A stretch of 21,413 bases of DNA from CAYNJF01 sp964351745 (GTDB taxonomy: Bacteria; Pseudomonadota; Gammaproteobacteria; Berkiellales; Berkiellaceae). Below are positions 13,338-21,413 of the stretch, piece by piece. The DNA lies in assembly GCA_964351745.1 (NCBI GenBank), contig CAYGPI010000045.1:1-21413 (forward strand). The letters run 5' to 3'. Made by a program: the position numbers and the translations under genes. The notes below the pieces were generated by a model, which saw only the letters and a program-made list of their open reading frames with translations, ran no database searches and was not told where the DNA came from. Every line of letters starts with the position of its first letter. The first letter of the stretch is position 1.

Positions 13338-14945
13338 ATGGCTATCCTAACAACCAAGGTTGACACTCAAGCACAAACGTTTCAAGAAAACACTGAAGTG
13401 AACACCAAGCTTATTCACGAGCTCAATAACTTGGTCGATCATTTAAAGTTAGGTGGTGGCGAAAAATCTCAACAACGGCATACGTCTCGTGGGAAAATGC
13501 TACCACGAGATCGCATCACTATGCTGTGTGATCCCGGCGCGCCTTTTCTGGAGCTGTCCCAATTAGCGGGGCTCAAACTTTATCCTGAAGAAGTGCCTAT
13601 GGGCGGTATTATTACAGGCATTGGTCGTATTGAGGGTCAAGAATGTATGATTATTGCGAATGATGCGACCGTCAAAGGTGGTACTTATTACCCCATTACT
13701 GTCAAAAAACATTTAAGAGCTCAAGAGATTGCACAACACAACAATTTACCTTGTGTTTACTTAGTCGATTCAGGCGGAGCTAATTTACCCTACCAAGATG
13801 AAGTGTTTCCTGATAAAGACGATTTTGGAAGAATATTTTATAATCAAGCGATCATGTCTAGTTTGAAAATTCCACAAATTGCTGTGGTTATGGGCTCATG
13901 CACAGCAGGTGGCGCCTATGTCCCTGCCATGGCTGATGAATCCATTATGGTCAAAGATCAAGCCACCATTTTTTTAGCTGGCCCTCCTTTAGTCAAAGCT
14001 GCCACAGGCGAAGAAGTCTCTGCTCAAGAGCTTGGTGGTGCGGATGTTCATTGTAAGTTATCTGGTGTCGCTGATCACTATGCACAAAATGATGAACATG
14101 CTTTGCAAATTGCTAGATCCTGTATTAAACACTTGGGACGTAAGAAAAATATCCCAGTCCCAATCAAAACACCTGTCTTGCCTCTTTATCCAGCTAGCGA
14201 TCTCTTAGGTCTCATTCCTCACGACACTAAAACCTTAATGGATGTCAAAGAAATCATTGCTCGTCTGGTTGATGGCTCTGAGTTTCATGAATTTAAAGCC
14301 CTTTATGGATCCACGTTGATATGTGGTTTTGCTCATATTCATGGTTATCCTGTCGGCATTGTTGCGAATCATGGCATTTTATTTAGCGAATCAGCGCATA
14401 AAGGGACTCACTTTATTGAGTTGTGCAGCCAAAGAAATATTCCTCTTATATTCTTACAAAACATTAATGGCTTTATGGTTGGAAAACAGTATGAAGCTGG
14501 TGGGATCGCTAAAGATGGTGCAAAAATGGTGACCGCTGTGGCATGTGCTAAAGTTCCAAAATTAACGGTCATCATTGGAGGTAGTTTTGGCGCTGGTAAT
14601 TATGGCATGTGTGGTCGCGCTTATGATCCAAAATTCGTTTGGATGTGGCCTAATGCGCGTATTTCTGTCATGGGCGGTGAGCAAGCTGCAAGCGTTTTAA
14701 CCCAAGTCAAAATGGCCCAAAAGGACAAACAAGGCTTAACTTGGGATAAGAAAGAAAAACAAAGCTTTGAAGAAAGCATTGTCGATCAATACGACAAGCA
14801 AGGCCATCCTTATTACTCAAGTGCCAGATTGTGGGATGATGGGGTCATCGATCCAACACAAACTCGTCAAATTTTAGCGCTCAATTTATCATTGGTCTAC
14901 AACGCGGAGCCTGAAGAAACAACTTTTGGAGTCTTTAGAATATGA
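13338..14945 (+). CDS. liuB: Methylcrotonyl-CoA carboxylase carboxyltransferase (beta) subunit
   Basis: This subunit transfers the carboxyl group from biotin to 3-methylcrotonyl-CoA, giving 3-methylglutaconyl-CoA, in complex with the LiuD alpha subunit. The 535-residue length is exactly in range. Two crotonase-like halves are visible. The first has GSCTAGGAYVPAM (about 185-197), followed by FLAGPPLVKAATGE, a stretch typical of MCC beta rather than propionyl-CoA carboxylase. The second has GGSFGAGNYGMCGRAY (about 413-428) and ARISVMGGEQAASVL. The N-terminus (KVDTQAQTFQENTEVN) also matches this subfamily. The start follows the thiolase stop by 2 bp with little ribosome-site sequence, so translation is likely coupled. 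Its stop overlaps the next start by 4 bp (ATGA). Confidence 0.94.
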   Translation: MAILTTKVDTQAQTFQENTEVNTKLIHELNNLVDHLKLGGGEKSQQRHTSRGKMLPRDRITMLCDPGAPFLELSQLAGLKLYPEEVPMGGIITGIGRIEGQECMIIANDATVKGGTYYPITVKKHLRAQEIAQHNNLPCVYLVDSGGANLPYQDEVFPDKDDFGRIFYNQAIMSSLKIPQIAVVMGSCTAGGAYVPAMADESIMVKDQATIFLAGPPLVKAATGEEVSAQELGGADVHCKLSGVADHYAQNDEHALQIARSCIKHLGRKKNIPVPIKTPVLPLYPASDLLGLIPHDTKTLMDVKEIIARLVDGSEFHEFKALYGSTLICGFAHIHGYPVGIVANHGILFSESAHKGTHFIELCSQRNIPLIFLQNINGFMVGKQYEAGGIAKDGAKMVTAVACAKVPKLTVIIGGSFGAGNYGMCGRAYDPKFVWMWPNARISVMGGEQAASVLTQVKMAQKDKQGLTWDKKEKQSFEESIVDQYDKQGHPYYSSARLWDDGVIDPTQTRQILALNLSLVYNAEPEETTFGVFRI

Positions 14946-15733
14946 GTTCATCTTCTCTTTTAGTGGCCAAACAAAGTTCAGGTGTGGCGACGCTAACATT
15001 AAATCGACCTGATAAACATAATGCACTCAATCGTGCGCTCATCTTAGAGCTTCAACAAGCGTTAGAAGAGATTGGTCAAGATGACACCGTTCGAGTCATT
15101 TCATTGCAAGCCAATGGAAAACATTTTTGTGCTGGTGCAGATTTAAATGATATGCGAGAAAGTGCAACATTCAGTCAGAAAGAAAATATTGAAGATGCAT
15201 CCAAACTTGCACGGCTCTTCCAGACGCTAGCCCAATGTTCAAAACCTACCATCGCCACCATCCAGGGAGCTTGTTTTGGTGGGGGAATAGGTTTAGCTGC
15301 TTGTTGTGATATCGCCATTTGTGATTGTGACGCTTCCTTCTTTTTTTCTGAAACCAAACTCGGTCTTATTCCAGCGATGATTAGCCCTTATATCGTCAAA
15401 GCCATTGGCCATCGTGCGGCTAAAGCTCATTTTCTATCCGCTGAAATTTTTGATGGTCCTAAGGCCTATGAAATGGGACTTTGCTACGATGTCGTGATGC
15501 GAGAAGGCCTCGCCGATCGGTGTGACAAAATCATACACAACCTTTTAAACAATGGACCGAAGGCGTTAGAGGCGACTAAAGAGCTCATTCAAAGTTTAGA
15601 GTCTTTGCCTATCGACACTGTTTTGTCTGAAAAATTAGCCACTTTGATTGCCACGATTAGAGCGTCCGATGAAGGTCAAGAAGGCTTGCAAGCTTTTTTA
15701 AATAAACGTGCACCACAATGGGTCATACCATCA
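14942..15733 (+). CDS. liuC: Methylglutaconyl-CoA hydratase (enoyl-CoA hydratase/isomerase family)
   Basis: A crotonase-fold enzyme that hydrates 3-methylglutaconyl-CoA to HMG-CoA. The oxyanion-hole segments HFCAGADL (61-68) and GACFGGGIGLA (109-119) are intact, and SETKLGLIPAMISPYIVKAIG is the version of the active-site region seen in liu-cluster hydratases. Length (264) is typical. The start overlaps the MCC beta stop by 4 bp and its own stop (TGA at 15734-15736) overlaps the next ATG, so liuB-liuC-liuD are translationally coupled. Placement between the two carboxylase subunits is the same as in Pseudomonas liu operons and supports the assignment. Confidence 0.9.
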
Positions 15734-17736
15734 TGATGATATCTAGAGTTCTGATTGCTAATCGTGGGGAAATTGCTTGTCGCATCATCAAAACATGTGC
15801 GCGCCTTGGTATTAAAACCATCGCCATCTATTCTGAGGTTGATCAGGGGGCCTTGCATGTCCAAATGGCGGATGAAGCTTATGCTTTAGGCGGCTCTACC
15901 GCTCAAGAAAGTTATTTAAACACAAAGAAGATCCTTGATATAGCCAAACATGCTAGCGTTGATGCCATCCATCCTGGCTATGGTTTTTTATCTGAAAATG
16001 CCACTTTTGCGTTAGCCGTTTCCCAAGCAGGGTTTATTTATATTGGTCCTCATGCTAAAGCTATCGAAAAAATGGGGAGCAAAGATGAGGCCAAAGCTAT
16101 CATGCAAAAAGCTGGTGTCCCAGTGATTCCAGGTATCGATGGCAAAGGATTAAGCACAGAGCAATTAGTTTTAGAAGCGAAAAAAATAAAGTGTCCAGTC
16201 ATGATCAAAGCCTCGATGGGTGGTGGTGGCAAAGGCATGCGCATCGTCGAGCACGAATCTGATTTGGAAAATGCCATAGAAAGCGCTAAGCGAGAAGCTT
16301 TAAGCAGTTTTAATGACGATAGCTTACTCATTGAAAAATATATAAAGCAATCTCGCCACATTGAAGTTCAAGTCATTGGCGACGAACATGGAAACATTGT
16401 TCACTTATTTGAAAGAGATTGCTCACTGCAAAGAAGACATCAAAAAGTGATTGAGCAGGCTCCTGCTCAGCATTTAAAACCAAATGTGCGCAAACAGTTA
16501 CACCAAACGGCCATCGAGGCTGCGAAAGCTATTGAATACACCAATGCTGGCACCATTGAGTTCTTAGTCGATGAGCAACAAAATATCTATTTTCTTGAAA
16601 TGAATACGAGATTACAGGTTGAGCATCCCATCACTGAGTGCATCACTGGCATTGATTTGGTGCAATGGCAATTACTTGTAGCAGCTGGAGAGCCGCTGCC
16701 TCGCAAGCAAGAAGATATTCAGTGCAAAGGGGTCGCCTTTGAAGCTCGTATCTATGCTGAAGATCCCGCTCATGATTTCTTGCCTGTCACTGGCACCATT
16801 GAAGCCATCTTACACCCTCAGCCTTTTGAGGCACGATTTGACACAGGTGTTCAAGCTGGTGATACCATTGGGATTTATTATGATCCGATGCTTGCTAAAG
16901 TGATTGTCCACGGGCAGACCCATGCGCAAGCGCTTCGTCAGTTACATGCAGCTTTAGATCAATTGGATATTGTGGGCATCACTCATAATCTCCCTTTTTT
17001 GCGACTAGTAAGCAAGACTGATGCTTTTATTCAAAGTAAAATTGATACGCATTTTTTAAGCCAACATGGTCAACCACTGATTGAAGCTTTGAAAGCGACA
17101 AGCCATAACTTATTATGCCCAGCGATTTTAGCGTTAGTCTTATCGTCTAAAGAGCAAGTAAGACACCATGAGCTTCAACAAAGTGATCCTTTCTCTCCAT
17201 GGGCTAACCATGATGCTTGGCAATTAAATGGTGCTCCAATAGAGCGCTTGCGCTTAAAAGCAGCTTCCTCAGAGATCTTAGCCATTGTCCAACATCAAAA
17301 AGCTAATCAACTTTTTATCACTATCTCTGAAAAAAGCATGTCAGCAACGATTTCTGGCGCTTTATCTGGCAATTTTTTAACCTATGAAAAAGATGGTGAA
17401 AAGGCTACCGCTCAAATCTACAAATCAACTCATGGGATCCACATTCTTCAAGACGGTCACAGCGAATCCTACGACCTTGTCCAATTAGCGCAAGACGCTA
17501 AAGATGAGTCATCTCAAAACACCCTAACTGCACCCATGCCAGGGATTATCACAAATATTTGGGTCAAAGCTGGTGCCAACGTCCTTGAAGGCGACAAGTT
17601 ACTAGCCATGGAGGCCATGAAAATGGAGCATACCGTTTCTGCAGCTCAAAGTGGTCTGATTAAAAACGTTTTTTATAAAGTAGGCGACCAAATCCAACAA
17701 GGTGCTCAAATTTTCGAGTTTGAAAGTCATGACTAA
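15733..17736 (+). CDS. liuD: Methylcrotonyl-CoA carboxylase biotin-carrying (alpha) subunit
   Basis: The biotin carboxylase/biotin carrier partner of LiuB, 667 residues. In order: N-terminal biotin carboxylase domain (VLIANRGEIACRI at 6-18; HPGYGFLSEN), ATP-grasp part with SMGGGGKGM (about 159-167) and MNTRLQVEHPITE (about 288-300), a less conserved middle, and the C-terminal biotinyl domain with AMKM, biotinylated Lys630. The start at 15733 gives the usual short N-terminus and an ATGA overlap with liuC; 15736 is an equally short alternative, and 15718 would add five unconserved residues. The C-terminal end overlaps the HMG-CoA lyase gene by 8 bp. A biotin ligase is needed but not encoded here. 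Confidence 0.94.
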   Translation: MMISRVLIANRGEIACRIIKTCARLGIKTIAIYSEVDQGALHVQMADEAYALGGSTAQESYLNTKKILDIAKHASVDAIHPGYGFLSENATFALAVSQAGFIYIGPHAKAIEKMGSKDEAKAIMQKAGVPVIPGIDGKGLSTEQLVLEAKKIKCPVMIKASMGGGGKGMRIVEHESDLENAIESAKREALSSFNDDSLLIEKYIKQSRHIEVQVIGDEHGNIVHLFERDCSLQRRHQKVIEQAPAQHLKPNVRKQLHQTAIEAAKAIEYTNAGTIEFLVDEQQNIYFLEMNTRLQVEHPITECITGIDLVQWQLLVAAGEPLPRKQEDIQCKGVAFEARIYAEDPAHDFLPVTGTIEAILHPQPFEARFDTGVQAGDTIGIYYDPMLAKVIVHGQTHAQALRQLHAALDQLDIVGITHNLPFLRLVSKTDAFIQSKIDTHFLSQHGQPLIEALKATSHNLLCPAILALVLSSKEQVRHHELQQSDPFSPWANHDAWQLNGAPIERLRLKAASSEILAIVQHQKANQLFITISEKSMSATISGALSGNFLTYEKDGEKATAQIYKSTHGIHILQDGHSESYDLVQLAQDAKDESSQNTLTAPMPGIITNIWVKAGANVLEGDKLLAMEAMKMEHTVSAAQSGLIKNVFYKVGDQIQQGAQIFEFESHD

Positions 17737-18625
17737 AACAAACATCAAAATAGTTGAAGTTTCTCCCCGAGATGGGCTGCAAAATGAATCAAATCAAGTG
17801 CCAACAGACATTAAACTAGCCTTGATTGATCGTCTCATCAAAGCCGGGTGCACCATCATAGAAGCGACTAGTTTTGTGTCGCCAAAATGGGTGCCTCAAA
17901 TGAGCGATCATGCCTCAGTCGTCGATGGGTTACCTAAAAAGGACCATCTTCGCTTTCCAGTGCTCGTGCCCAACCTACAAGGGTTAGAAAAGGCCATGGC
18001 ACACCAGGTTAAAGATATTGCAGTTTTTGTTGCAGCCAGTGAAAGCTTCTCTAAAAAAAATATCAACTGCACGATTGACGATAGCCTTGCACGTGTCAAA
18101 GAAGTCGCTGACCTAGCTCAAAAAAATCAGATCGCTATTCGAGGATACGTTTCATGTGTTTTAGGCTGTCCATATGAAGGTGAGATTGATCCTCATATGG
18201 TCGCCAGGGTTGCAAAGCAATTATACGAAGCAGGTTGTTTTGAAATATCTTTGGGCGATACGATTGGTGTTGGAACCCCTAACCAAGCAAAACAGCTCGT
18301 CGCAGCGGTATCTGAGGTTGTTCCCATCAACAAACTAGCCATCCACTTTCATGATACCTATGGACAAGCACTTGCCAATATTTATGCCTGCTTAGATCTA
18401 GGTATTCGAACCATTGATAGCTCCGTTGCGGGCCTTGGTGGCTGCCCGTATGCCAAAGGCGCGAGCGGCAATGTCGCCACAGAAGATGTCGTCTATATGC
18501 TTGAAGGCTTAGGGTTTCATTCTGGCTTAGATCTTTCTTTGCTCATTGATGCCGGAAACATGATCTGCGATTATTTAAAACGGCCGAATCTATCCAAAGT
18601 GGCGCAAGCAAGAATCACACAGTAA
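17729..18625 (+). CDS. liuE: Hydroxymethylglutaryl-CoA lyase
   Basis: Splits HMG-CoA into acetoacetate and acetyl-CoA, the last leucine-specific step. A 298-residue DRE-TIM aldolase: VEVSPRDGLQNE at the start (substrate/metal Arg-Asp), the metal-binding HFHDTYGQALAN, and the lyase signature SVAGLGGCPYAKGASGNVATEDV with the active-site Cys239. The ATG at 17729 overlaps the liuD end by 8 bp and gives the standard length; a GTG at 17702 would add nine residues inside liuD and is less likely. No strong ribosome site is present, so coupling to liuD translation is probable. The CoA-transferase genes follow after 46 bp. Confidence 0.94.
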   Translation: MTKTNIKIVEVSPRDGLQNESNQVPTDIKLALIDRLIKAGCTIIEATSFVSPKWVPQMSDHASVVDGLPKKDHLRFPVLVPNLQGLEKAMAHQVKDIAVFVAASESFSKKNINCTIDDSLARVKEVADLAQKNQIAIRGYVSCVLGCPYEGEIDPHMVARVAKQLYEAGCFEISLGDTIGVGTPNQAKQLVAAVSEVVPINKLAIHFHDTYGQALANIYACLDLGIRTIDSSVAGLGGCPYAKGASGNVATEDVVYMLEGLGFHSGLDLSLLIDAGNMICDYLKRPNLSKVAQARITQ

Positions 18626-18671
18626 AATTGGTATCATGCAATAATATCCTCAAAAGAAGTTGGAGAAATCA

Positions 18672-19370
18672 ATGTCAGGACTCAATAAAGTCGTCAAAGA
18701 TTATGATGAAGCATTAGCTGGACTCGACAATAATATGACCGTGATGGCAGGCGGCTTTGGCTTATGTGGCATCCCGGAAGGTCTTATAAGAAAAATATAC
18801 GATCTTGGTAAAACCGGACTAACTTGCATCTCAAATAATGCAGGCGTCGATGGGTTTGGTTTAGGTTTGTTACTGGAAAAAAGGCAGATCAAAACAATGA
18901 TTGCATCTTATGTCGGAGAAAATAGTTTATTTGAAGAGCTGTTTATCTCTGGGGAGATGGAAGTCATTTTAACACCACAAGGGACACTCGCTGAAAAAAT
19001 TAGAGCTGGCGGAGCAGGTATACCTGGCTTTTATACGCGCACAGGATATGGCACCCCTATCGCCGAAGGCAAGGAAGTCAAATTATTTGGCAACAAAGAA
19101 TATATTTTAGAGCATTCTCTCACTGCAGATTTTTCAATTATAAAGGCTTGGAAAGCAGACACTCAAGGCAATTTAATTTTCAAAAAGACTGCCATGAACT
19201 TTAATCCCATGATGGCAACAGCAGGTAAGATAACAGTCGCTGAAGTGGAAGAAATTGTCGAGGTGGGCAGTTTAGATCCCAATCAGATCCACACCCCTGG
19301 GATCTATGTCAATCGCGTTATCCAAGGACAATTTGAAAAACGAATAGAGCGTCTAACTGTCCAGTCTTAG
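18672..19370 (+). CDS. scoA: 3-oxoacid CoA-transferase subunit A
   Basis: Alpha subunit of succinyl-CoA:3-ketoacid CoA-transferase, which activates acetoacetate to acetoacetyl-CoA using succinyl-CoA. The 232-residue protein shows the family start (GLNKVVKDYDEALAGL), GGFGLCGIPEGLI, the segment LTPQGTLAEKIRAGGAGIPGFYTRTGYGT, and the late ADFSIIKAWKADTQGN and FNPMMATA. ATG at 18672 is chosen because GGAG lies 6 nt upstream; a TTG at 18660 in the same frame would use that ribosome site as coding sequence. The beta-subunit gene starts 12 bp downstream. Acetoacetate from HMG-CoA lyase is the obvious substrate; an AtoDA-type acetate-dependent enzyme is the alternative. Confidence 0.92.
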   Translation: MSGLNKVVKDYDEALAGLDNNMTVMAGGFGLCGIPEGLIRKIYDLGKTGLTCISNNAGVDGFGLGLLLEKRQIKTMIASYVGENSLFEELFISGEMEVILTPQGTLAEKIRAGGAGIPGFYTRTGYGTPIAEGKEVKLFGNKEYILEHSLTADFSIIKAWKADTQGNLIFKKTAMNFNPMMATAGKITVAEVEEIVEVGSLDPNQIHTPGIYVNRVIQGQFEKRIERLTVQS

Positions 19371-19382
19371 TAGGAGAATTTT

Positions 19383-20042
19383 ATGGCACTCACGAGAGAG
19401 CAAATCGCACAACGTATCTCCCATGAATTAAAAGATGGTTACTATGTCAACTTAGGGATTGGTATTCCAACTCTAGTTGCCAATTATGTTCCGCCCAATA
19501 TAGAGATTTGCTTACAATCTGAAAATGGATTGCTTGGCATGGGGCCTTACCCAACCAAGGACATGGTTGATCCAGATCTCATCAACGCTGGTAAAGAAAC
19601 CGTCACAGCAGCACTCGGCGCCAGCTATTTTTCTTCGGCTGAAAGTTTTGCCATGATTAGAGGCGGCCATGTTGATTTAACTGTGCTTGGTGCTTTTGAA
19701 GTTGATCAAACAGGTAATATTGCCTCATGGATGATCCCCAAAAAATTAATTAAGGGGATGGGCGGCGCCATGGACTTAGTGGCCAGTGCCAACAACATCG
19801 TTGTCGCCATGCAGCATGCTAACAAAAAAGGAGAGTCCAAACTCTTACGCCACTGCTCTCTTCCTTTAACTGGAGCGCATTGCATCAAGAAAATTGTCAC
19901 GGATTTAGCTGTACTAGAAATAAACAATGGCTCATTTATCTTAAAAGAAAGGGCTCCTGGAGTTAGTACCGATTATATTAAAAGCATGACTGAAGGCAAT
20001 CTAATCGTTGAAGGAGATATCCCTGAAATACAGTTTAATTAA
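19383..20042 (+). CDS. scoB: 3-oxoacid CoA-transferase subunit B
   Basis: Beta subunit carrying the catalytic residue. Glu47 in LQSENGLLGMGPYP is the residue that forms the enzyme-CoA thioester. GYYVNLGIGIPTLV, GGHVDLTVLGAFEVDQTGNIASWMIP and GMGGAMDLV are standard family segments, and the length (219) is normal. AGGAGA lies about 7 nt before ATG. With subunit A it feeds acetoacetate to the thiolase encoded seven kilobases upstream in the same operon. It is the last gene of the leucine set; an inverted repeat (20092-20128) follows before phhA. Confidence 0.93.
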   Translation: MALTREQIAQRISHELKDGYYVNLGIGIPTLVANYVPPNIEICLQSENGLLGMGPYPTKDMVDPDLINAGKETVTAALGASYFSSAESFAMIRGGHVDLTVLGAFEVDQTGNIASWMIPKKLIKGMGGAMDLVASANNIVVAMQHANKKGESKLLRHCSLPLTGAHCIKKIVTDLAVLEINNGSFILKERAPGVSTDYIKSMTEGNLIVEGDIPEIQFN

Positions 20043-20091
20043 TAACTATCATTACCTCATGAGTGCCTGCTAAACTATGATTATAACTAAA

Positions 20092-20128
20092 GCTGAGAGC
20101 ATAAAATTTAAGACTATACGCTCTCAGC
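20092..20128. repeat. 9-bp inverted repeat between scoB and phhA
   Basis: GCTGAGAGC (20092-20100) and GCTCTCAGC (20120-20128) are perfect inverted arms with a 19-bp AT-rich loop, in the 115-bp gap before the phenylalanine hydroxylase gene. No T run follows, so it is at best a weak terminator of the leucine operon; it could instead be an operator or leader hairpin of phhA. Confidence 0.45.
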
Positions 20129-20157
20129 CTAGACTCACTTGTTAGGTTAATTGGCCA

Positions 20158-20943
20158 ATGAAAGAATCAAAATACACCTCACGGATCCCAAATAAAGATG
20201 GTATCGTTGAATACAGTTCACAAGAGCATGAAATATGGCGTGAGCTTTATCAAAGACAATGGACTCTTATTGAGGGACGGGCCTGTGATGAATATCTTCG
20301 TGGGATAGACAATTTAGGTCTTAATGCTTCTGCTATTCCACAAATTCCAGATATTAATGCAGCTATGGAGCCACTGACTGGATGGCATGTTGAGCCAGTA
20401 CCTGCTCTGATTGGCTTTGATAAATTCTTTAAACTCCTTTCCGAGCGAAAATTTCCAGCGGCGACCTTTATTCGCACCAAAGAAGATCTGGAATATTTAC
20501 AAGAGCCTGATATATTTCATGAAATTTTTGGACATTGCCCGCTACTGACCGATCCCTTTTATGCAGACTTTGTTCATGAGTATGGCAAAATGGGTCTTCA
20601 TGCGAGTAAAGAGCAACGATTGATGCTCGCCAGGCTCTATTGGTTTACTGTGGAGTTTGGTCTGATTCAAACCCCAAAAGGATTACGAATTTATGGTGGC
20701 GGTATTCTTTCATCTATCGGTGAAACAACCTATGCACTCGAAAGCGATATCCCTAAAAGACAACCCTTAGACGCCTTAGAAGCTTTTAGGACGCCATACC
20801 GCATTGATATATTTCAAACGATCTATTTTGTGATCAATCAATTTGAAGAGCTTTTTAACTTAAGCCAACTAAATCTTTTAGATCTCATTGAGCAAGCTCA
20901 TCGCTTAGGCATGCATGCACCTAGCTTCCCTAAGGCTGATTAG
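20158..20943 (+). CDS. phhA: Phenylalanine 4-monooxygenase
   Basis: Hydroxylates phenylalanine to tyrosine with O2, non-heme iron and tetrahydropterin. A 261-residue bacterial form lacking the regulatory domain of animal enzymes. The iron ligands His121 and His126 are in PDIFHEIFGHCP and Glu166 in WFTVEFGLI; the pterin/substrate segment YGGGILSSIGETTYAL is intact. The ribosome site is poor (AGG about 11 nt from ATG). PhhB (pterin carbinolamine dehydratase), needed to recycle the cofactor, and the tyrosine degradation genes are not in the window. Tyrosine breakdown yields acetoacetate, which the adjacent CoA-transferase can use, giving the position metabolic sense. Confidence 0.95.
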   Translation: MKESKYTSRIPNKDGIVEYSSQEHEIWRELYQRQWTLIEGRACDEYLRGIDNLGLNASAIPQIPDINAAMEPLTGWHVEPVPALIGFDKFFKLLSERKFPAATFIRTKEDLEYLQEPDIFHEIFGHCPLLTDPFYADFVHEYGKMGLHASKEQRLMLARLYWFTVEFGLIQTPKGLRIYGGGILSSIGETTYALESDIPKRQPLDALEAFRTPYRIDIFQTIYFVINQFEELFNLSQLNLLDLIEQAHRLGMHAPSFPKAD

Positions 20944-20967
20944 ACTTAACTCCGACTTAAGCATAAC

Positions 20968-21413
20968 TTATGCAACGTCTTCAAGAGATCCATCTGGCTC
21001 CTCAATCTCAAGATAAGGTGTTTTAATCAATGGTAATTGGGGAGCGTTCACTGGTATGTTGTGCTCTCCATCATTCACTCGAAACCACCCTGCAATAGAA
21101 TACCGATCTCGATTAGCACGAAGGACCTCATGAGGAAACTCTTCACTCAAAAAAACAACTAGTGTGCCAAAAAGTGGTGCGACTTTAACCCCTTCTTTAT
21201 CGAATTCATCCTTATATAAAGCCAATTCACCACCGTCCTCACTCGTCCAACCAGAGTTAAAATACGCAACGACTGACAAGAGTCGATTTGCTTGACCTCT
21301 AAAGGCATCATGGTGTCTTTTGTAATAATCTCCCGGCTCATAATGGGAAAAATGACTTTCGAAAGAAATAAGTCCTAAAAATAAACGGCGATTTAAAAAA
21401 GTCTGTAAACTAG
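20968..21413 (-). CDS. 2-oxoglutarate/Fe(II) oxygenase, prolyl-4-hydroxylase-like (N-terminus beyond the window)
   Basis: The frame stays open from the right edge to TAA at 20968-20970, giving about 147 residues; the start lies outside. In reading order it has SHYEPGDYYKRHHDAF (iron ligands His and Asp in the HxD motif), then RLLSVVAYFNSGWTSEDGGELALY, a strand VAPLFGTLVVFLSEEFPHEVL (distal His ligand), and RYSIAGWFR, whose Arg binds 2-oxoglutarate. This is the P4Hc/SM-20-like double-stranded beta-helix with all metal and cosubstrate residues present. Such enzymes hydroxylate protein prolines or other residues; the target here is unknown. It is convergent with phhA, with only 24 bp between the stops and no clear terminator. 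Confidence 0.85.
   Translation of the reverse strand, partial: SLQTFLNRRLFLGLISFESHFSHYEPGDYYKRHHDAFRGQANRLLSVVAYFNSGWTSEDGGELALYKDEFDKEGVKVAPLFGTLVVFLSEEFPHEVLRANRDRYSIAGWFRVNDGEHNIPVNAPQLPLIKTPYLEIEEPDGSLEDVA

Noticed and set aside
15676..16361. Minus-strand frames of 62 and 103 residues opposite liuC/liuD
   Set aside because: They mirror conserved biotin carboxylase sequence; the codon pattern of the plus-strand gene explains them.
21159..21341. 60-residue minus-strand frame at the right end
   Set aside because: It overlaps the 2-oxoglutarate oxygenase in another frame, and that frame carries HxD, distal His and Arg motifs.
1..21413. CRISPR array, insertion sequence, integrase, toxin-antitoxin pair, tRNA or rRNA
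   Set aside because: No regularly spaced repeats, transposase or integrase motifs, or tRNA/rRNA sequences were recognised on either strand.

Overview
The window is AT-rich bacterial DNA. Its gene set (liu-type leucine catabolism, a branched-chain 2-oxoacid dehydrogenase, an animal-like flavin monooxygenase, PhhA phenylalanine hydroxylase) suggests a gammaproteobacterium, possibly a Legionella/Coxiella-like, host-associated one. That placement is inference from gene content and style; there is no rRNA or other marker gene here.

Layout. (1) 1-108: the last 35 residues of an ABC ATPase that ends like LivF of branched-chain amino-acid importers. (2) 129-3490, accessory region: two adjacent small secreted-protein genes (minus strand, with a good rho-independent terminator), a third small secreted protein (minus, also terminated), a DoxX-type membrane protein followed closely by a PEP-CTERM secreted protein (plus), a leader region rich in inverted repeats, and a 62-residue membrane-anchored peptide gene. 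(3) 3485-5212 (minus): a flavin-containing monooxygenase with an unusual C-terminal tail. (4) 5540-8707 (minus): genes for E1alpha, E1beta and E2 of a 2-oxoacid dehydrogenase, tightly packed and without an E3. (5) 8903-10036 (plus): a short/branched-chain acyl-CoA dehydrogenase, convergent with an HSD10-like SDR dehydrogenase (10094-10852, minus). (6) 10978-20042 (plus): isovaleryl-CoA dehydrogenase, acetyl-CoA acetyltransferase, methylcrotonyl-CoA carboxylase beta, methylglutaconyl-CoA hydratase, methylcrotonyl-CoA carboxylase alpha, HMG-CoA lyase, and both subunits of a 3-oxoacid CoA-transferase. (7) 20158-20943 (plus): phenylalanine 4-monooxygenase. (8) 20968-21413 (minus): the C-terminal part of a prolyl-4-hydroxylase-like 2-oxoglutarate/Fe(II) oxygenase, cut by the window edge.

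How the genes work together. Region 4 makes branched acyl-CoAs from branched-chain 2-oxoacids. Region 6 turns isovaleryl-CoA into acetyl-CoA plus acetoacetate; the CoA-transferase and the thiolase then convert acetoacetate to two acetyl-CoA. Region 5 probably serves the isoleucine/valine arms. PhhA starts phenylalanine/tyrosine breakdown, which also ends in acetoacetate. The transaminase, E3, a LiuR-type regulator and PhhB are not in the window.

I found no CRISPR array, insertion sequence, tRNA or rRNA. I did not find a clear new multi-gene system. The most unusual items are the C-terminal tail of the monooxygenase, with sequences that resemble eukaryotic sorting and prenylation signals, and the cluster of small secreted proteins and PEP-CTERM protein beside it.
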